64,000 nucleotides of DNA, taken from assembly GCA_963696075.1 (NCBI GenBank), contig CAVOJD010000002.1, forward strand, positions 186,001-250,000, written 5' to 3'. Every line of letters starts with the position of its first letter. Position 1 is the first letter of the stretch. The position numbers and the translations under genes are program-made. Under the pieces are notes generated by a model. That model made no database searches. It was not told the DNA's origin and was given only the letters and a program-made list of their open reading frames with translations. Source of the stretch: CAJQQK01 sp963696075 (GTDB lineage: Bacteria > Pseudomonadota > Alphaproteobacteria > Rhizobiales > Hyphomicrobiaceae). This document shows positions 35,094-44,265 of the stretch, piece by piece.

Positions 35094-36627
35094 CTACAAC
35101 GGAATGTTGTCGTGCTTCTTCCAGGGGTTCTCGACGGTCTTGTTGCGCAGCATGTTGAGCGACCGGCAGATCCGCCGGCGCGTGTTGTGCGGCAGGATCA
35201 CCTCGTCGATATAGCCCCGCTCCGCGGCAACGAACGGATTGGCGAACCGCGTCTCATAATCCTTGATGCGCTGCTGGATCTTTTCCGGATCACCAAGCTC
35301 CGAGCGATACAGGATCTCGGCTGCCCCCTTCGGCGCCCATCACGGCAATCTCCGCCGTCGGCCACGCATAATTCACGTCGCCGCGAATGTGCTTCGAACT
35401 CATCACATCGTAGGCCCCGCCATAAGCCTTCCGCGTGATCACCGTCACCTTCGGCACCGTCGCCTCGGAATAGGCAAACAACAGCTTGGCGCCATGCTTG
35501 ATAAGCCCGCCATATTCCTGCGCCGTTCCCGGCAGGAAGCCCGGCACGTCAACGAACGTCAGGATCGGAATTTCGAAGCAATCACAGAACCGCACGAACC
35601 GCGCAGCCTTCCGGCTCGCATCCGAATCAAGCACGCCTGCCAGCACCAGCGGCTGGTTCGCCACGATCCCGACCGTCCGCCCTTCCATCCGCGCAAACCC
35701 CACCACGATGTTCTTCGCGTAGGCCGCCTGGATCTCGAAGAAGTCCCCCTCGTCGATGACCTTCGTGATGAGTTCCTTGATGTCGTAGGGCTGGTTCGGG
35801 TTGGCCGGGATCAGCGTGTCGAGTGACGGCTCCTGGCGATCGGCCGGATCCCGTGTCGGCATCTCCGGTACGCCCGAAAGATTGTTCGCCGGCAGATAGT
35901 CCATCAGACGCCGGATCTGCAACAGCGCTTCGACGTCATTGTCGTAGGCATGATCCGCGATGGACGATTTCGTCGTGTGGACCGACGCCCCGCCGAGTTC
36001 TTCCGCCGTCACCGTCTCGTTGGTCACCGTCTTCACGACATCCGGTCCCGTCACGAACATGTAGCTCGTGTCGCGCACCATGAAGATGAAGTCCGTCATC
36101 GCCGGCGAATAGACATCGCCCCCCGCGCACGGCCCCATGATCACCGAGATCTGCGGGATGACGCCTGACGCGAGCACGTTGCGCAGGAACACCTCGCCAT
36201 ATCCGCCAAGCGCTGCGACGCCTTCCTGGATGCGCGCGCCGCCGGCATCGAACAACCCGATGATCGGCGCCCGGTTCTGCAGCGCCATATCCTGGATCTT
36301 CTGGATCTTCTTGGCATGCGCCTCCGACAGCGATCCGCCGAACACCGTGAAGTCCTTCGCGAAGACGTAGACCACGCGCCCGTTGATCGTCCCCCAGCCC
36401 GTCACCACGCCGTCGCCGGGAAACTTCGTCTCCGCCATCCCGAAGTCGGTGCAGCGATGCTCGACATACATGTCGAACTCTTCGAACGAATTCTCATCGA
36501 GCAGCAGGTCGATCCGCTCGCGCGCCGTCAGCTTGCCCTTGCTGTGCTGCGCGGCAATCCGCTTTTCACCACCGCCGAGACGCGCCGTTGCCCGTCGCTG
36601 CTCCAGTTCCGTGAGAATCTCGTTCAT
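35094..36627 (-). pseudogene. pccB: Propionyl-CoA carboxylase beta chain with a single-base frameshift
   Basis: A carboxyltransferase of about 510 residues with both CoA- and carboxybiotin-binding halves: GRVVYVFAKDFTVFGGSLSE near 85, FDAGGARIQEGVAALGGYG near 125, GPCAGGDVYSPAMTDF near 165 and TFVDVPGFLPGTAQEYGGLI near 380. The frame breaks at the G5 run (forward-strand C5 at 35324-35328) after AEIAVMGAEG. With one base removed, the normal C-terminus follows: EILYRSELGDP near the break, then FANPFVAAERGYIDEVI, ending before TAG at 35094. As given, the product ends at 35290 and lacks about 70 residues needed for the active site. Start is ATG 36627. Either an error or a recent mutation. Confidence 0.88.
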
Positions 36628-36728
36628 CAATCAGTCCATAGGTTTTTCATGACCAAGCCGCGCAGTCCTAGCACGCCCTGGCCCTGAGGCAAGCCGGCCT
36701 TTCGAACGACGTTGACGCCGCCCCCGCC

Positions 36729-37119
36729 TCATGCCGGCGGATCGCCCCCCGGCACCGTCATCGCCTCGATTTTGTTGCCATCCGGATCGAGGATAAACGC
36801 CCCATAATAGGTCACCTGGGCGCCCTCGCGCGGCCCCGGCGCGCCATCATCTGCCCCCCCGCCCTGAACGGCTGCGGCATGAAACGCATCAACCGCCTCG
36901 ACACTTCGTGCCCTGAGGCAGACATGCGCCCCCGTGTTGGGCTGAACCCGCGACCATCCCGGGCCGCGCATTGAGCCACACTTCCGGATAGCGCTTGCCG
37001 AACCCGACCGTCGCAGCCCGCTCCACCAGCACCCGGTAGCCCAGCGGCGCCAACGCCGCCTCGTAGAACGCCGCACTGCGCGCCAGATCGCTGACGGCGA
37101 TTGAAACGTGATCGATCAT
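36729..37119 (-). pseudogene. VOC (glyoxalase/bleomycin-resistance-like) protein with frameshift
   Basis: About 130 residues when repaired. The N-terminal module reads IDHVSIAVSDLARSAAFYEA and later FGKRYPEVWLNARPG. The frame then changes by one base within CCCGGG (36958-36963). The other frame goes on with VQPNTGAHVCLRARSVEAV, then GAFILDPDGNKIEAMT, the classic metal-ligand end of the VOC fold (His at the start, Glu at the end). GGAGAGG is 5 bases before ATG 37119. It is 102 bases from pccB on the same strand. Substrate unknown. Confidence 0.82.
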
Positions 37120-37296
37120 CAAGACCTCTCCTTCGCTGAACCAACCGACAGCCGGTCAGATCACCCCTCCGACTTGAAAAATTCGTGATGCGCCGCGATC
37201 GATCCATCGAAACCGCGCGCACGTTGCCTTCCTGAGTTCGGCAGAGTTCACATCAACCCACCGACAACCCATCCCACTGACTTAGGAGATCGCCCC

Positions 37297-37779
37297 ATGA
37301 CACCTCTCAAGACAATCGCGCTGACCGCATTGATCGCCACCACGTTGGCCCTTCCCGCACAGGCGGCAAACATCGTCGGCGTTGCGAAGTCTGCTGGCAA
37401 GTTCAACACGCTCCTGGCGGCCGCTGAGGCAGCCGGCCTCGTTGGCGCCTTGAGTGGCCGCGGCCCCCTCACCGTCTTTGCGCCGACAGATGCCGCCTTC
37501 GACAAACTTCCCGCCGGCACCGTCGAGACGCTCTTGAAGCCTGAGAACCGCGACAAGCTCGCATCGATCCTGAAATATCACGTCCTGCCGCGCAAACTCA
37601 CCGACAGCATGCTCCCCCACAAGACCATCCCCGTGAAGACCTTGAACACCGCAGGCCGCCTCCATGTCCGCAAGTCGGCCAGCGGCGTCACCGTGAATGA
37701 TGCAAACGTGGTCGCCGCCGATGTCGCAGCCGACAATGGCGTGATCCACATCATCGACACGGTCCTGCTGCCGAAGTAA
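37297..37779 (+). CDS. Fasciclin-domain exported protein
   Basis: A 160-residue secreted protein. The signal peptide is at 1-24, ALTALIATTLALPAQA. One fasciclin (FAS1) domain fills the rest: FNTLLAAAEAAGLVGAL, then LTVFAPTDAAFDKLPAGTV, and the closing VVAADVAADNGVIHIIDTVL, all family hallmarks. Such single-domain proteins are thought to act in adhesion at the cell surface. AGGAG lies 9 bases before the ATG. A GC-rich hairpin follows. Confidence 0.93.
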   Translation: MTPLKTIALTALIATTLALPAQAANIVGVAKSAGKFNTLLAAAEAAGLVGALSGRGPLTVFAPTDAAFDKLPAGTVETLLKPENRDKLASILKYHVLPRKLTDSMLPHKTIPVKTLNTAGRLHVRKSASGVTVNDANVVAADVAADNGVIHIIDTVLLPK

Positions 37780-37819
37780 TCGCGCCAGGTTGCACTGACT
37801 GAAACGGAGTGAACAAATT

Positions 37820-37842
37820 GGCCGCCGGCTCGCCCGGCGGCC
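37820..37842 (+). terminator. Hairpin after the fasciclin gene
   Basis: GGCCGCCGG and CCGGCGGCC form a 9-base stem with a 5-base loop, then ATTTCCC. It is 40 bases after the stop. The weak T-run makes it a moderate candidate. Confidence 0.55.
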
Positions 37843-38001
37843 ATTTCCCAACAAGACTTGAAACCAGCCAGCCGGCAAATCCCTGACGCAACGCAAGCGG
37901 CTCACGATTACAGTTTCGAATGATCCATCTGCGTTAGACGCGCCGGCAGACCCCAAACCGCAGCGTTGCCGAACCGCCGGAGCAAGCGTCCGCCTGCCCC
38001 C

Positions 38002-38825
38002 TCACGCCTGCCCCAGCTCCAGGAACCGAACCGCTGCGTCGAACTCCGCCCGCCTCACCGCGCGCCGCGCCAACGCCTCACGATCCTCGCCCCACTGCTC
38101 TTCCTGCCACGTCTCGTCGACATGGGTTGCCGCCCAAACCTCGTCCACCGTCAACCGGCCTTCCAGGTAGGCGATCACCAGCAGCGCTGATCCCGTCATC
38201 GTCGTCATCACATGCACAGGGGCAAGCTTCATCGCGTCCGCCCCGCTGAGCGCACTTGCAACCTTCGCCACCGAAACCAGGTTCTGCTCGACCGGCATCA
38301 CCCCTTCCGTCACCCTGAACGTGGCGCCGAACCGCTCTTCGGCCCAAGCCAGCACCGGGTCCCACGCATCGCGCTGACGCTGGTCGAGTTCGACCGGCGA
38401 ACCGGCGCGATAGAACAACAAGTCGTTGCCGATGAAGCGCACGAGATCGTCGTGCAGTTGCCCCTCCATGCCGACAAGGCCGTCGATCACCGTGTTGGCG
38501 ATCTTGGTGAGTGGCAGCCGCTCGGGATCGATCTTGTCGCCGAGCCCATTCCACTCCGCCGCGATCGCCTGCCCCAGCGCCTCCGTCGGCACGATCAGCG
38601 CCGCCTTCTTCGGCGTCTTGAGCGCCCGCCCATCCAGCGTGATGCGAACGCCCTCATCGCCCGCTCCGCCCGCGCCTCTTTGAAGAACTTCGCAGGCAAC
38701 TCCCGCCTTAGCGCCTCCGCTGAAATACGCGGTCCCCCGGCGTGCACCGTCGCCGTGCCCGGAGGAGTCTTGTTGTCTGCTTCAGTCGGACGGCCGCCGG
38801 GTGAAGTCTTTCGATCGTCACTCAA
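38002..38825 (-). pseudogene. ATP12-family F1-ATPase assembly chaperone with frameshift
   Basis: About 274 residues when repaired. ATP12 helps alpha subunits assemble into the F1-ATPase. The first part runs to AKFFKEARA; the second resumes as DEGVRITLDGRALKTPKK, then PTEALGQAIAAEWNGLGDKI, DLLFYRAGSPVELDQRQRD and an FGATFRVTEGVMPV stretch, all typical. The break, between 38658 and 38677, needs one base added within a GCGCGGGCGG region. The start is TTG 38825 with GGAGGG upstream, two bases past the HAD stop. It ends the crcB-rluC-HAD-ATP12 operon. Confidence 0.85.
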
Positions 38826-38827
38826 CC

Positions 38828-39511
38828 TCAGCCCTCCCGCTGTCCCTGCCGCGCCAACAGCGCATCCGCCTTGGCAACCAGCGTGTCGGCAGTCTGCGCG
38901 ATGTCATCCGCACCCACCGCCGCAAGCGCCGTGACGGGATGATACCCCCACCCAACGCCCAGCGCACCAACGCCCGCGCTGCGCGCCATCTCCATATCGA
39001 ACGTCGTATCCCCGATCATGATGGTCCGCCCGGCCTCGACACCGGCTTCCCGCATCGCCGTCTCGATCATCGAAGGATGCGGCTTGGAGGGATGGAAATC
39101 CGCCGTCTGAACCGTCACGAAATGATCGCTCAGCGCCAGCCGCTCGAACAGCGCCTCAACGCCGCGCAGCGATTTCCCCGTCGCAACGCCGAGCAACACA
39201 TCATCGCGCCCGGCAAGCTCGCGCAGCACGTCCGCCATGCCCTCATAGAGCGGCTCATGGTTGGCGGGGTCGCGCCGCAATTCACCGAAAGCGTTGCGAT
39301 ACCCTTCGTTGACCCGGTGGATCACCTCCGGGGGATGATCCGGCAACAATCGTTCGATCGCGAGTGGCAGCGACAGCCCGACGATCGAGAGCACCTCTTC
39401 GCGCCCCATCGGCCCCACCCCGCCCAGCTCGAAGCCCCGGTTCATCGCCTCCACGATCAGGTGCTGGCTGTCGACCAGCGTCCCATCGCAATCGAAGATC
39501 ATCAGCTTCAT
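38828..39511 (-). CDS. HAD-superfamily phosphatase (subfamily IA)
   Basis: A 227-residue hydrolase. Motif I is IFDCDGTLVDS (residues 4-14) with the nucleophile Asp, motif II GVATGKS near 110, motif III Lys in HPSKPHPSM near 142 and motif IV GDTTFDMEMA near 165. The alpha-helical cap is inserted between motifs I and II. Resembles phosphoglycolate-phosphatase-like proteins; substrate unknown. Its start overlaps the pseudouridine synthase stop by four bases, and the ATP12 gene follows at once. Confidence 0.9.
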   Translation of the reverse strand: MKLMIFDCDGTLVDSQHLIVEAMNRGFELGGVGPMGREEVLSIVGLSLPLAIERLLPDHPPEVIHRVNEGYRNAFGELRRDPANHEPLYEGMADVLRELAGRDDVLLGVATGKSLRGVEALFERLALSDHFVTVQTADFHPSKPHPSMIETAMREAGVEAGRTIMIGDTTFDMEMARSAGVGALGVGWGYHPVTALAAVGADDIAQTADTLVAKADALLARQGQREG

Positions 39512-40512
39512 GGGCTTTCCTGCGCATCACCGTCATAGCGGTCAGGATCAAGTCCCAGCGCCGCCCACGTCCGCCGCATGTGGTCGGGAAGCGGCGCCGT
39601 CACATCGACCGTCCCCTGTCCGCTCGGGTGCGGAATGACGAGACGGCGTGCATGCAGATGCAGCTTCTCTTCGATCTCCGCGTCATCGAAGATCGCCTCG
39701 CTTGGATACTTGTTGTCGGCAACAATCGGATGACCGAGCAGATCCATGTGCGCGCGCAACTGGTGCTGCCGCCCCGTCACCGGCTTCAGGCTCATCCAGG
39801 CAGCCTTGTGGGCAACCCGCTCGATCACGGCATAATGCGTCGTCGCATGCATCGCGCGATCCTGCTCGCCCGCCTGCGCCTTGCGCACATGATCGCCATC
39901 CGGGCCGGACGCCTTGACCAGCGCCGCCTCAACCTTGCCCTGCGCCGGCCGCGGCACCCCCTTGACCAACGCCCAATAGGTCTTCTTCGCCGCCCGGCTG
40001 CGAAACACCTCGCCAAGCGTCGCCGCCGCCGTTCGCGTCTTCGCGACCAGCAGCACCCCCGTCGTGTCCCGGTCGAGGCGATGGACAAGCCGGGGCCGCG
40101 CGCCGAACCGGTCCACCATCCCCGCCAACAGCCCATCAATGTGCCGCCGCGTTCCCGTCCCCCCCTGCACCGCCAGCCCGAACGGCTTGTTGAGGACGAG
40201 CACGTCGTCGTCTTCGTAGATGATCATGTTTTCAATCAGCGTCCGGTCGGCCTTCGACAGCCCCGGCGGCGGCTTGACGCTCGGCCGCTCCTTGACCTCG
40301 CCGCGGACCGCCGGCGGCACCCGCACCATCTGCCCCGCTTCCAGCCGCGCGTTTGATTTCACGCGCTTGGAATCGACCCGGATCTGGCCCGTGCGCAGCA
40401 TCTTCTGGAGAAAGGAATGCGTGAGTTCCGGAAACTTCAGCCGGAACCATCTGTCCAGCCGCAGTCCGGCTTCGTCCTTGCCAACCCTCAGCGGTTTTTG
40501 CATCTCACTCAT
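39508..40512 (-). CDS. Ribosomal large subunit pseudouridine synthase, RluC/RluA family
   Basis: A 334-residue enzyme isomerising uridines in 23S rRNA. The S4 RNA-binding domain is at about 14-75 (LRLDRWFRLKFPELTHSFLQ, then GQIRVDSKRVKS). The catalytic Asp is in LVHRLDRDTTGVLLVAKT near 145, and the end has KPVTGRQHQLRAHM. Overlaps of four bases with crcB before it and the HAD gene after it show coupled translation. RluC is the best guess from synteny and the S4 domain. Confidence 0.92.
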   Translation of the reverse strand: MSEMQKPLRVGKDEAGLRLDRWFRLKFPELTHSFLQKMLRTGQIRVDSKRVKSNARLEAGQMVRVPPAVRGEVKERPSVKPPPGLSKADRTLIENMIIYEDDDVLVLNKPFGLAVQGGTGTRRHIDGLLAGMVDRFGARPRLVHRLDRDTTGVLLVAKTRTAAATLGEVFRSRAAKKTYWALVKGVPRPAQGKVEAALVKASGPDGDHVRKAQAGEQDRAMHATTHYAVIERVAHKAAWMSLKPVTGRQHQLRAHMDLLGHPIVADNKYPSEAIFDDAEIEEKLHLHARRLVIPHPSGQGTVDVTAPLPDHMRRTWAALGLDPDRYDGDAQESP

Positions 40513-40895
40513 TGCAGCGCCATCCGTGCCATCGCCAATCCCGCGAACAACGCCAGGATCGAGCCCACAACCGAAACCGTCAGATAGGTCATTGCAAGCC
40601 CATATTCACCGCGCTCGAACAGTTGCGCGAAATCGAGTGAGAACGCTGAAAACGTCGTGAATCCGCCAAGGACACCCGTCGCAAAGAAGGAGCGCAGCGC
40701 CGTCGAGCCATCGAATTTGTGGACGATGACCTCAACCACGATCCCCATCACGAATGAACCGACGACGTTAACGAAAATCGTGCCCATGGGAAACGCGACC
40801 CCGACCATCCGGTACGCACCTGTATTGACGAGATGGCGCAAACCCGCGCCGATCGCACCCCCAAGGCAGGCAAGTAGAAGCAGTCGCATAGTCAT
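40509..40895 (-). CDS. crcB: Fluoride efflux channel CrcB (Fluc)
   Basis: A 128-residue membrane protein with four helices that exports fluoride as a dual-topology dimer. LACLGGAIGAGLRHLVN opens the protein, GTIFVNVVGSFVMG near 38 gives the pore Asn, and FATGVLGGFTTFSAFSLD near 72 holds the Phe-box. Full length. It is the first gene of the crcB-rluC-HAD-ATP12 run. No fluoride riboswitch was recognised in the 100 bases upstream. Confidence 0.93.
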   Translation of the reverse strand: MTMRLLLLACLGGAIGAGLRHLVNTGAYRMVGVAFPMGTIFVNVVGSFVMGIVVEVIVHKFDGSTALRSFFATGVLGGFTTFSAFSLDFAQLFERGEYGLAMTYLTVSVVGSILALFAGLAMARMALQ

Positions 40896-40991
40896 CCATC
40901 GCGTGAGGCAGCGCGGGGTCGCGCTCTATTTGGCGAAACGGGCGCCCAGGATCGTGCCGCACCATACGCCGGCGCCCATCATACGCGAGCT

Positions 40992-41228
40992 TTAATCGAG
41001 ACGCTCGCGTTTGGCGAATGGTCGCCCCAGCGCCCACCCGATCCCCCACCCGATCGCCATCGCGACCGCCATGATGGCGATGAACACCCCTTGTTCGACA
41101 GCGTTCTGCCCGTCCGGCGACGCATACGTGAAGCTCCGCGAGAGCCACGATGCCACCGGCCCTGACAGGAACACCGCAGCCACAACCGCGCTGATCGTCC
41201 CGCACACCATCGCCAAGACATATCGCAC
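40992..41228 (-). CDS. Small membrane protein, possible partner of the Tae4-like gene
   Basis: A 78-residue protein with two membrane helices, VLAMVCGTISAVVAAVFLSG (4-23) and FIAIMAVAMAIGWGIGWALG (about 50-69), joined by a polar loop. No family is recognised. It starts with GTG at 41228; GGGAG is upstream. It lies 70 bases downstream of the Tae4-like amidase gene on the same strand, the position of a cognate immunity gene. Known Tai4 immunity proteins are soluble periplasmic proteins, so this would be a different solution. That role is a guess from position. Confidence 0.6.
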   Translation of the reverse strand: MRYVLAMVCGTISAVVAAVFLSGPVASWLSRSFTYASPDGQNAVEQGVFIAIMAVAMAIGWGIGWALGRPFAKRERLD

Positions 41229-41297
41229 CGGCGCCGTCTCCCTCGTATCACAGGTTAAACTGCCAGTTGAACGGCAAGATCGCAGATCCCTGCAAAC

Positions 41298-41846
41298 CTA
41301 CCCCTTCACTTCCCAAAACCAGATCTCCTTGGCCTCGGCATAGTTTGAATAGTAGCCAAGCCATGAAAACCATTCCATCAGCCACTTCGCCGACGAGCGA
41401 TACCCGTTCCACACATCGATATGGTCGCCCGTCGGGCGCCCTTCCTGATCGCTCGAGCGCCGCCAATAGTCCTTGATATAGATGATCCCGGTCCGCCCAA
41501 AGAGTTGCGGATAGAACTGGGCGGTATCCTGCCCCCGGATTTGCTCGACCGGCCCGATCCCCTCGATATTGGCCCGCACCAGAGCGGAAGCAAGTTCGTG
41601 CGCCCGGATATAGTGCATTTCCTCCGGCGCATGCGCCGCGCACGTCAGACACCCTGTCAGTTGTTCCGGTCGCACACCGGCCCGCCGCAACGCCACGCCC
41701 ATGCGGATCGCGCACTGGTTCGCAAACGTCGGAAAGCCCTCTTCGACGATCGAGCCGTGATAGTTGCCATCGCGCGGTGCGATGCAAGGCGTCTGCACGC
41801 TTTCGTTGATCGGGTGGCCGTGCCACAGATCCTTGAACGCGACCAT
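41298..41846 (-). CDS. Tae4-family peptidoglycan amidase (T6SS effector-like)
   Basis: A 182-residue protein matching the Tae4 amidase effectors that cut the peptide between meso-diaminopimelate and D-Glu in peptidoglycan. The opening FKDLWHGHPINES is typical. The catalytic Cys is in FANQCAIRMG (Cys45), the His in TGDHIDVWNG (His142), and IIYIKDYW precedes it, all at the family spacing. Extra Cys (LTGCLTCA near 65-69) could form a disulfide. There is no signal peptide, as expected for a T6SS cargo. No tss/hcp/vgrG gene is in the window. GGAG precedes ATG 41846. Confidence 0.85.
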   Translation of the reverse strand: MVAFKDLWHGHPINESVQTPCIAPRDGNYHGSIVEEGFPTFANQCAIRMGVALRRAGVRPEQLTGCLTCAAHAPEEMHYIRAHELASALVRANIEGIGPVEQIRGQDTAQFYPQLFGRTGIIYIKDYWRRSSDQEGRPTGDHIDVWNGYRSSAKWLMEWFSWLGYYSNYAEAKEIWFWEVKG

Positions 41847-42080
41847 GTCCGCTCCATCTCCCAAGTCACCGGTCCCATATCACCGGCTCTTCGCCGGCAT
41901 AACTGGCCCCGCGCACTGTGCCCTGATGCCGCGTGGTCCTGCACGTTATAAGCACCATGAGGGCAAGAATGAAGCAATCCTGCGCCTCGCCAGCAGGCTG
42001 ATGATGCCCCATGCCACATTGACACGAGGCCCGCCCGCCTTTTCCATGCCCGGGCATCACATTTCGGGAGGCTGACGCCG

Positions 42081-42590
42081 ATGACAATCACCCTGGATCA
42101 ACTGGCGGAAGAGATCCGCTCGACCCTCAAATCCAACCCCAGCCGCGACGGCAAGGAACAGGTCTGCAAGATCGTCTCCAAGGCCCTCAACGATGACGCC
42201 TTCGTCGCCGAACACCTCAAGGACCGCGCCCCGGGCGAACATCCCCGCGAAGTCCTCTATGAGGACGACGAACTCGGCTTCTGCATCTGCGGCCACGTCT
42301 ACGGCGACGAAGCCGTCGGCGAACCCCATGACCACGGCTCGAGCTGGGCAATCTATGGCCAGGCCACCGGCAAGACCGAGATGACGGACTGGCAGATCGT
42401 CGAAGAAGGCAACGCGGATAAACCGATCCTCGTGAAGGCGAAGAAGAGCTACATCCTCAATCCGGGTGACGCCTACTTCTACGACGTCGGTGACGTCCAC
42501 TCGCCAAAACGCCTGCAGCCGACCAAGCTCATCCGCATCGAAGGCGCCAACCTCGACCACGTCCAGCGCTCGAACATCAAGGCCGCCTGA
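42081..42590 (+). CDS. Cysteine-dioxygenase-like cupin
   Basis: A 169-residue double-stranded beta-helix protein. The metal-binding His motif is GEPHDHGSSWAIYGQ (near 78-92), and the third His is in YDVGDVHSPKRL near 140; the Glu of common cupins is absent, as in thiol dioxygenases (cysteine or 3-mercaptopropionate). FCICGHVYGD precedes it. A thiol oxidation role is therefore likely but unproven. GGGAGG lies 9 bases before the ATG. It is convergent with the rhodanese gene, sharing a terminator; both may act on sulfane sulfur. Confidence 0.78.
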   Translation: MTITLDQLAEEIRSTLKSNPSRDGKEQVCKIVSKALNDDAFVAEHLKDRAPGEHPREVLYEDDELGFCICGHVYGDEAVGEPHDHGSSWAIYGQATGKTEMTDWQIVEEGNADKPILVKAKKSYILNPGDAYFYDVGDVHSPKRLQPTKLIRIEGANLDHVQRSNIKAA

Positions 42591-42627
42591 CCGGCGCCCC
42601 TCCTTCAAGACGCGACATCGGACACAA

Positions 42628-42665
42628 AAGCGCCGCCAGCTATTGAGCCGGCGGCGCTTCTTTTT
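42628..42665 (+). terminator. Intrinsic terminator between cupin and rhodanese genes
   Basis: AAGCGCCGCC and GGCGGCGCTT form a 10-base stem with a 12-base loop, followed by CTTTTT. An A-run on the left suggests some bidirectional use. Confidence 0.85.
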
Positions 42666-42686
42666 CACCAATGGTCTGATCTGACC

Positions 42687-44265
42687 CTAGTCCGCCACCA
42701 CCCGGAACGTCTCGCGCTCCTGCTGATCGAGCTGATCCACCAGCCCCGTCTCCCAGGCGAGATATTGGCGCGCGTGTTCGGGATCTTCCTGGCGCTTGTG
42801 GGTATGGAACAGGAAGTCGATCCGCTCGCTGTCCGCTGGATCATCCGGCGTCACCGCGATCTCGAGCCCCGCCGACCGCCACGCCGCCACGTCGCCTTCG
42901 AGCCGCCGGGCATCCTTGTGGCCAAGTTCATGCAGCCGCTCCGCCGCCAGCGCCGCCGTCACCGCATCCCCGATCAGAACGACCGCTTTGCCAGCCTCGA
43001 TCGCAAGCTTGTCGAGCCGCGGCCGGATCGACCACACCGCACCGGCAATATGCCCGGCCTGATACTGTTCTGACGCGCGCACGTCGACCAGGTTGACCCC
43101 ATCCCCCTGCATCATGCCAAGCAGCCCTCGCGGACTGATGACAACCGGCTCCGGCGGCATTCTGCTCGGCGGCGGCAGGAAGCGCTTGCCCTCAAGCGCT
43201 GCAATCCCACCCTCGAGCACCGCCACATCGTGGCCGAGCTGATAGAGCCAGTTGGCCATCATCGGCGCGCGCACGAGATCATCGTCGACGACCACGATCC
43301 GCGCCCCCTTCACACCGACCCACTGGTCCGTCGCCTGCACCAGCTGCCCGCCGGGGGCATGGATCACGCCGGCCACGCGGTCGGGATCGTATTCCTCCTC
43401 CGTGCGCACATCGAACACATAGGTCGTCCGCTTTTCATCATCCCACCACGCCTGGACCTCGTCCGCGGTGACGAACTTGACCCCCGTCGCCTCCGCCCGC
43501 CGGCGCGACTTCGCCCTGAGTTCCGCCCGCTTGTCCGCATCCGCCGGCGCTTCCGGGTAACCTCGATCAGCCCCCTTCTCCGGCTTCATGCCGGCCAGGA
43601 ACCACCCCTGCGTGCCATTCTCGAGCGCATAGACCGGATTGGGCACGCCGAAATCGATCAGCGTCTGCGCACCCAGGATCGACCGCGTCCGCCCCGCGCA
43701 GTTGACCACGATCGTCGTCTCGGGGTTTGGCGCGATCTCCCCGATCCTGAGCGCCAGCTCCCCGTTCGGACAACAAATGCCGCCCGGAATATTGAACTTC
43801 GTGTATTCCGCGTAGGGCCGCCCATCCACGATCACATGATCGGCGCCCTCTTTCGCCATCGCCGCGACCTCTTCCGCACTCTTGCGCGGCGTATGACGCT
43901 CGATCTCCAGCAGCTCACCGAACGTCTTGCTCGGCAGATTGACGCCCTGATAGAGCGTATATCCCGCCGCAGCCCACGCCGGCGCGCCCCCCTTCATCAC
44001 GGCCACATCGCCATACCCGATCGCCACTGCACGTTTGGCGGCAAGCTGCGCAACCCCATCTCCCGCCGTCCATCATCACCATTCGAACCGAACGGTTAGG
44101 CGCCAGCGCACTGATCCTGGATTCGAGCACGCTATAGGGCAGCGGGATCGCAAAGAACGGATGCGCATCACCGAACTGGCCTGCCTCCCGGACATCGAAG
44201 AAGGCGATCTCATCGCCATCCGAAAGCCATTCCTTCACCTCTTCCGGCCGCACTTCCCGTGTCAT
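42687..44265 (-). pseudogene. Four-domain rhodanese protein with a frameshift in domain 1
   Basis: About 525 residues when repaired. Four rhodanese-like domains follow each other: 1 (IAFFDVREAGQFGDAHP, end MKGGAPAWAAAG), 2 (VIVDGRPYAEYTKFNIPGG), 3 (YVFDVRTEEEYDPDRV) and 4 (NLVDVRASEQYQAGHI). Only domain 2 has the active-site loop, VNCAGRTRS, with its Cys. In 1, 3 and 4 the Cys position is MMDGG, VVDDDLVR and LIGDAVT, so these are inactive or structural. A one-base change between 44054 and 44068 (GGCGGGAGATGGGG) breaks domain 1. The ATG at 44265 overlaps the rarA stop by four bases. Sulfur transfer is inferred. Confidence 0.83.

Noticed and set aside
40896..40991. Fluoride riboswitch before crcB
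   Set aside because: The 96 bases upstream do not show the expected pseudoknot-forming core by eye; too weak to claim.
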